Of a stretch of DNA of 6,867 nucleotides, positions 5,662 through 6,867 are shown piece by piece; positions within the stretch are counted from its first letter, which is position 1; each line of letters opens with the position of its first letter. This DNA is from Clostridia bacterium (lineage in GTDB: Bacteria > Bacillota > Clostridia > Oscillospirales > Acutalibacteraceae), in contig CAAFXD010000170.1 of NCBI GenBank assembly GCA_900766945.1, positions 1 through 6,867 of the forward strand, given 5' to 3'. A program made the translations under genes and the position numbers. The notes under the pieces were generated by a model that ran no database searches, was not told where the DNA came from, and saw only the letters and a list, made by a program, of their open reading frames with translations.

Positions 5662-6739
5662 TTTGGCTGCCTCCCCTCTTTTTGCGTGCCGCAAACAGCA
5701 CAATCGCCGGTAAAACAACGGCAAATACCGCAAAAAAGACCGTGCGTTGCCACAAGCCGACGGTATAGAAATAATCGGAAAAATTCTTCGAAAAGAAAAT
5801 CTGCACAACGGCAATCAAAGCGCCCGACACGGCAAGATAACGGTTTTTCCATTCGGGGCAAAAGGACTTTTGCAAGTGCGCGGACGCAAGATACAGCAGA
5901 AAACTGATTTTGACAAAGGCACTTAAAATCCAAATCCCCGTTAACAGAACATCAAACCGCTGAAACACGCTGAGTTCCGACAACACGGCGACGGCATGAA
6001 TCGGGAAAAGCTGTGTTAATGCAAAGTACCCGAGACCGCCGAACACAAAGAAAAACACCGACAGGCTGCTGCCGAGAAAAGCGGCAAGCCACGCACCATA
6101 GGCTTTTTTTGTATTTCCGGTCACTTGCGGCAGCATTGCCGAAAACATCATAATTTCCGCACTGCGCGTCGCCGCCGCCAAGCCCGCTGAAAGACTCGGC
6201 GAAACACCGTCATAAAACATCGGCGAAAAATTCACAAAATCAATTTCATCTGCCATAGCAACCATAATAAACAGAAATACCGCGACGAACAGCCCCAAGG
6301 AAATCGCGCCCGTTCTGCCGAGCGCCTCCACGCCCAAAGACGCGGCATAGCACGCCGCAACAACGCAAATGATCACCAAAAATGCGATTTGCCGACTCGG
6401 AAAAATCACGGTGCTGACAAACAGTTCCAAGCGCGCCAGCGTTTCGAGCGCGGTGAACAAAAAGAAAAAGGCATATAAACCCGAAATGATTTTTGAAAAT
6501 ACGGGCGAAGTGTAATACGCGATGTCCACCAAATCGTGCTTCGGAAACCAACGCATTTGCACAAACAGCATGACAGAAAACAGCAAAATAAGCAACACCG
6601 AAAAAACCGCCGCCGGAAAATAATCGGCGTTTTGCATCACTTCGGCGCCGAGTGTGGTATAGGTTAACAAAGTTAAAAGCCGTGAGAGCAGCAAAACGGC
6701 AAACAACTGCCAAACGCTGATTTTCGGCACACTGCGCAT
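5645..6739 (-). CDS. gerB: Spore germination permease-like protein, GerAB family
   Basis: Integral membrane subunit of a germinant receptor, belonging to the amino acid/polyamine/organocation transporter superfamily and thought to form the germinant-sensing pocket. The 364-residue protein has about ten predicted membrane segments, at roughly 10-30, 42-62, 82-100, 117-137, 143-163, 185-203, 215-240, 262-285, 300-316 and 330-350. It ends in a basic tail (ARKKRGG). Family-like features are the N-terminal ISVWQLFAVLLLSRLLT (7-23) and the FPSRQI (113-118) and ALETLARLELFVST (97-110) regions. Its length is typical for GerAB. The start at 6737-6739 has AAGGAGGG (6748-6755) 8 bases upstream, one of the best ribosome binding sites here. 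It begins 22 bases after the gerA stop codon and overlaps gerC, so the three genes should be co-transcribed. A forespore-specific (sigma-G) promoter would be expected upstream of gerA, outside the window. Confidence 0.92.
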   Translation of the reverse strand: MRSVPKISVWQLFAVLLLSRLLTLLTYTTLGAEVMQNADYFPAAVFSVLLILLFSVMLFVQMRWFPKHDLVDIAYYTSPVFSKIISGLYAFFFLFTALETLARLELFVSTVIFPSRQIAFLVIICVVAACYAASLGVEALGRTGAISLGLFVAVFLFIMVAMADEIDFVNFSPMFYDGVSPSLSAGLAAATRSAEIMMFSAMLPQVTGNTKKAYGAWLAAFLGSSLSVFFFVFGGLGYFALTQLFPIHAVAVLSELSVFQRFDVLLTGIWILSAFVKISFLLYLASAHLQKSFCPEWKNRYLAVSGALIAVVQIFFSKNFSDYFYTVGLWQRTVFFAVFAVVLPAIVLFAARKKRGGSQNAQAE

Positions 6740-6761
6740 ACTGGGAACCCTCCTTGGTTGC

Positions 6762-6867
6762 TTATTTTTCTAAATTTTGAATCTTCAATTCGCGCTTTCC
6801 GAGTTTTTTCCAAGAAAGACGCACCCAAAAATCGCGTATCATCGCCCCGAGATGCAACGGCGCAACC
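6762..6867 (-). CDS. gerA: C-terminal end of a GerA-type spore germination protein (5' part outside window)
   Basis: The last 34 codons of a gene entering from the right and ending in TAA at 6762-6764, 22 bases before gerB. The readable part is APLHLGAMIRDFWVRLSW (residues 2-19 of the visible piece) followed by a Lys/Arg-rich tail (KKLGKRELKIQNLEK). The short hydrophobic stretch, then D-x-x-x-R and a basic cytoplasmic tail, recalls GerA C-termini that carry a kDT-x-x-R segment. Position immediately upstream of gerB and gerC is the stronger argument, since the order gerA-gerB-gerC is the commonest in germinant-receptor operons. The fragment alone would not identify the family. Confidence 0.65.
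   Translation of the reverse strand, partial: VAPLHLGAMIRDFWVRLSWKKLGKRELKIQNLEK

Noticed and set aside
5506..5907. Plus-strand open frame antisense to gerB/gerC
   Set aside because: Low-complexity basic translation, no ribosome binding site, and opposite two well-supported germination genes.

Overview
The window looks like a chromosomal segment of an endospore-forming Firmicute of the class Clostridia, probably a gut or other anaerobic member near the Oscillospiraceae/Ruminococcaceae. This is an inference. It rests on a gerA-gerB-gerC spore-germinant receptor operon, strong GGAGG-type ribosome binding sites, a sortase-type surface protein with a Cys-rich module common in such bacteria, and a Thermotoga-GalA-like cytoplasmic alpha-galactosidase. 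No mobile element, tRNA, rRNA or CRISPR array is visible, and no stretch above about 150 bases lacks a gene.

Left part (1-2400): a 5'-complete but window-truncated phosphoglucomutase (PgcA type, minus strand) is divergent from a complete GH36 alpha-galactosidase (plus strand). The 147-base gap between them carries a promoter for each direction. The alpha-galactosidase ends at a perfect inverted repeat with T-rich flanks on both sides, which can act as a bidirectional terminator against the convergent next gene. Together the two enzymes suggest galactoside use feeding hexose-phosphate metabolism, but no transporter or regulator is in view.

Middle part (2417-4156): a single-gene unit (minus strand) encodes a secreted, very acidic protein of 532 residues. 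It has a signal peptide, about ten beta-helix-like rungs of 21-28 residues with D-D/E-G-I/V turns (resembling the Cthe_2159 carbohydrate-binding family), a Cys-rich module and an IPKTG wall-sorting signal. It has its own well-formed promoter and is insulated upstream by a second hairpin.

Right part (4157-6867, all minus strand, transcribed right to left): the C-terminal end of a GerA-type protein, then a GerB-type permease, then a GerC-type lipoprotein overlapping gerB by 17 bases. Next comes a short MGMT/alkyltransferase-like gene with an in-frame TGA exactly where the family has a conserved glycine, then a terminator. The germination proteins would form a germinant receptor in the inner spore membrane. 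The disrupted alkyltransferase-like gene is the most anomalous element. I did not find a clearly new multi-gene system; the rest is recognisable, with the beta-helix surface protein the least characterised part.
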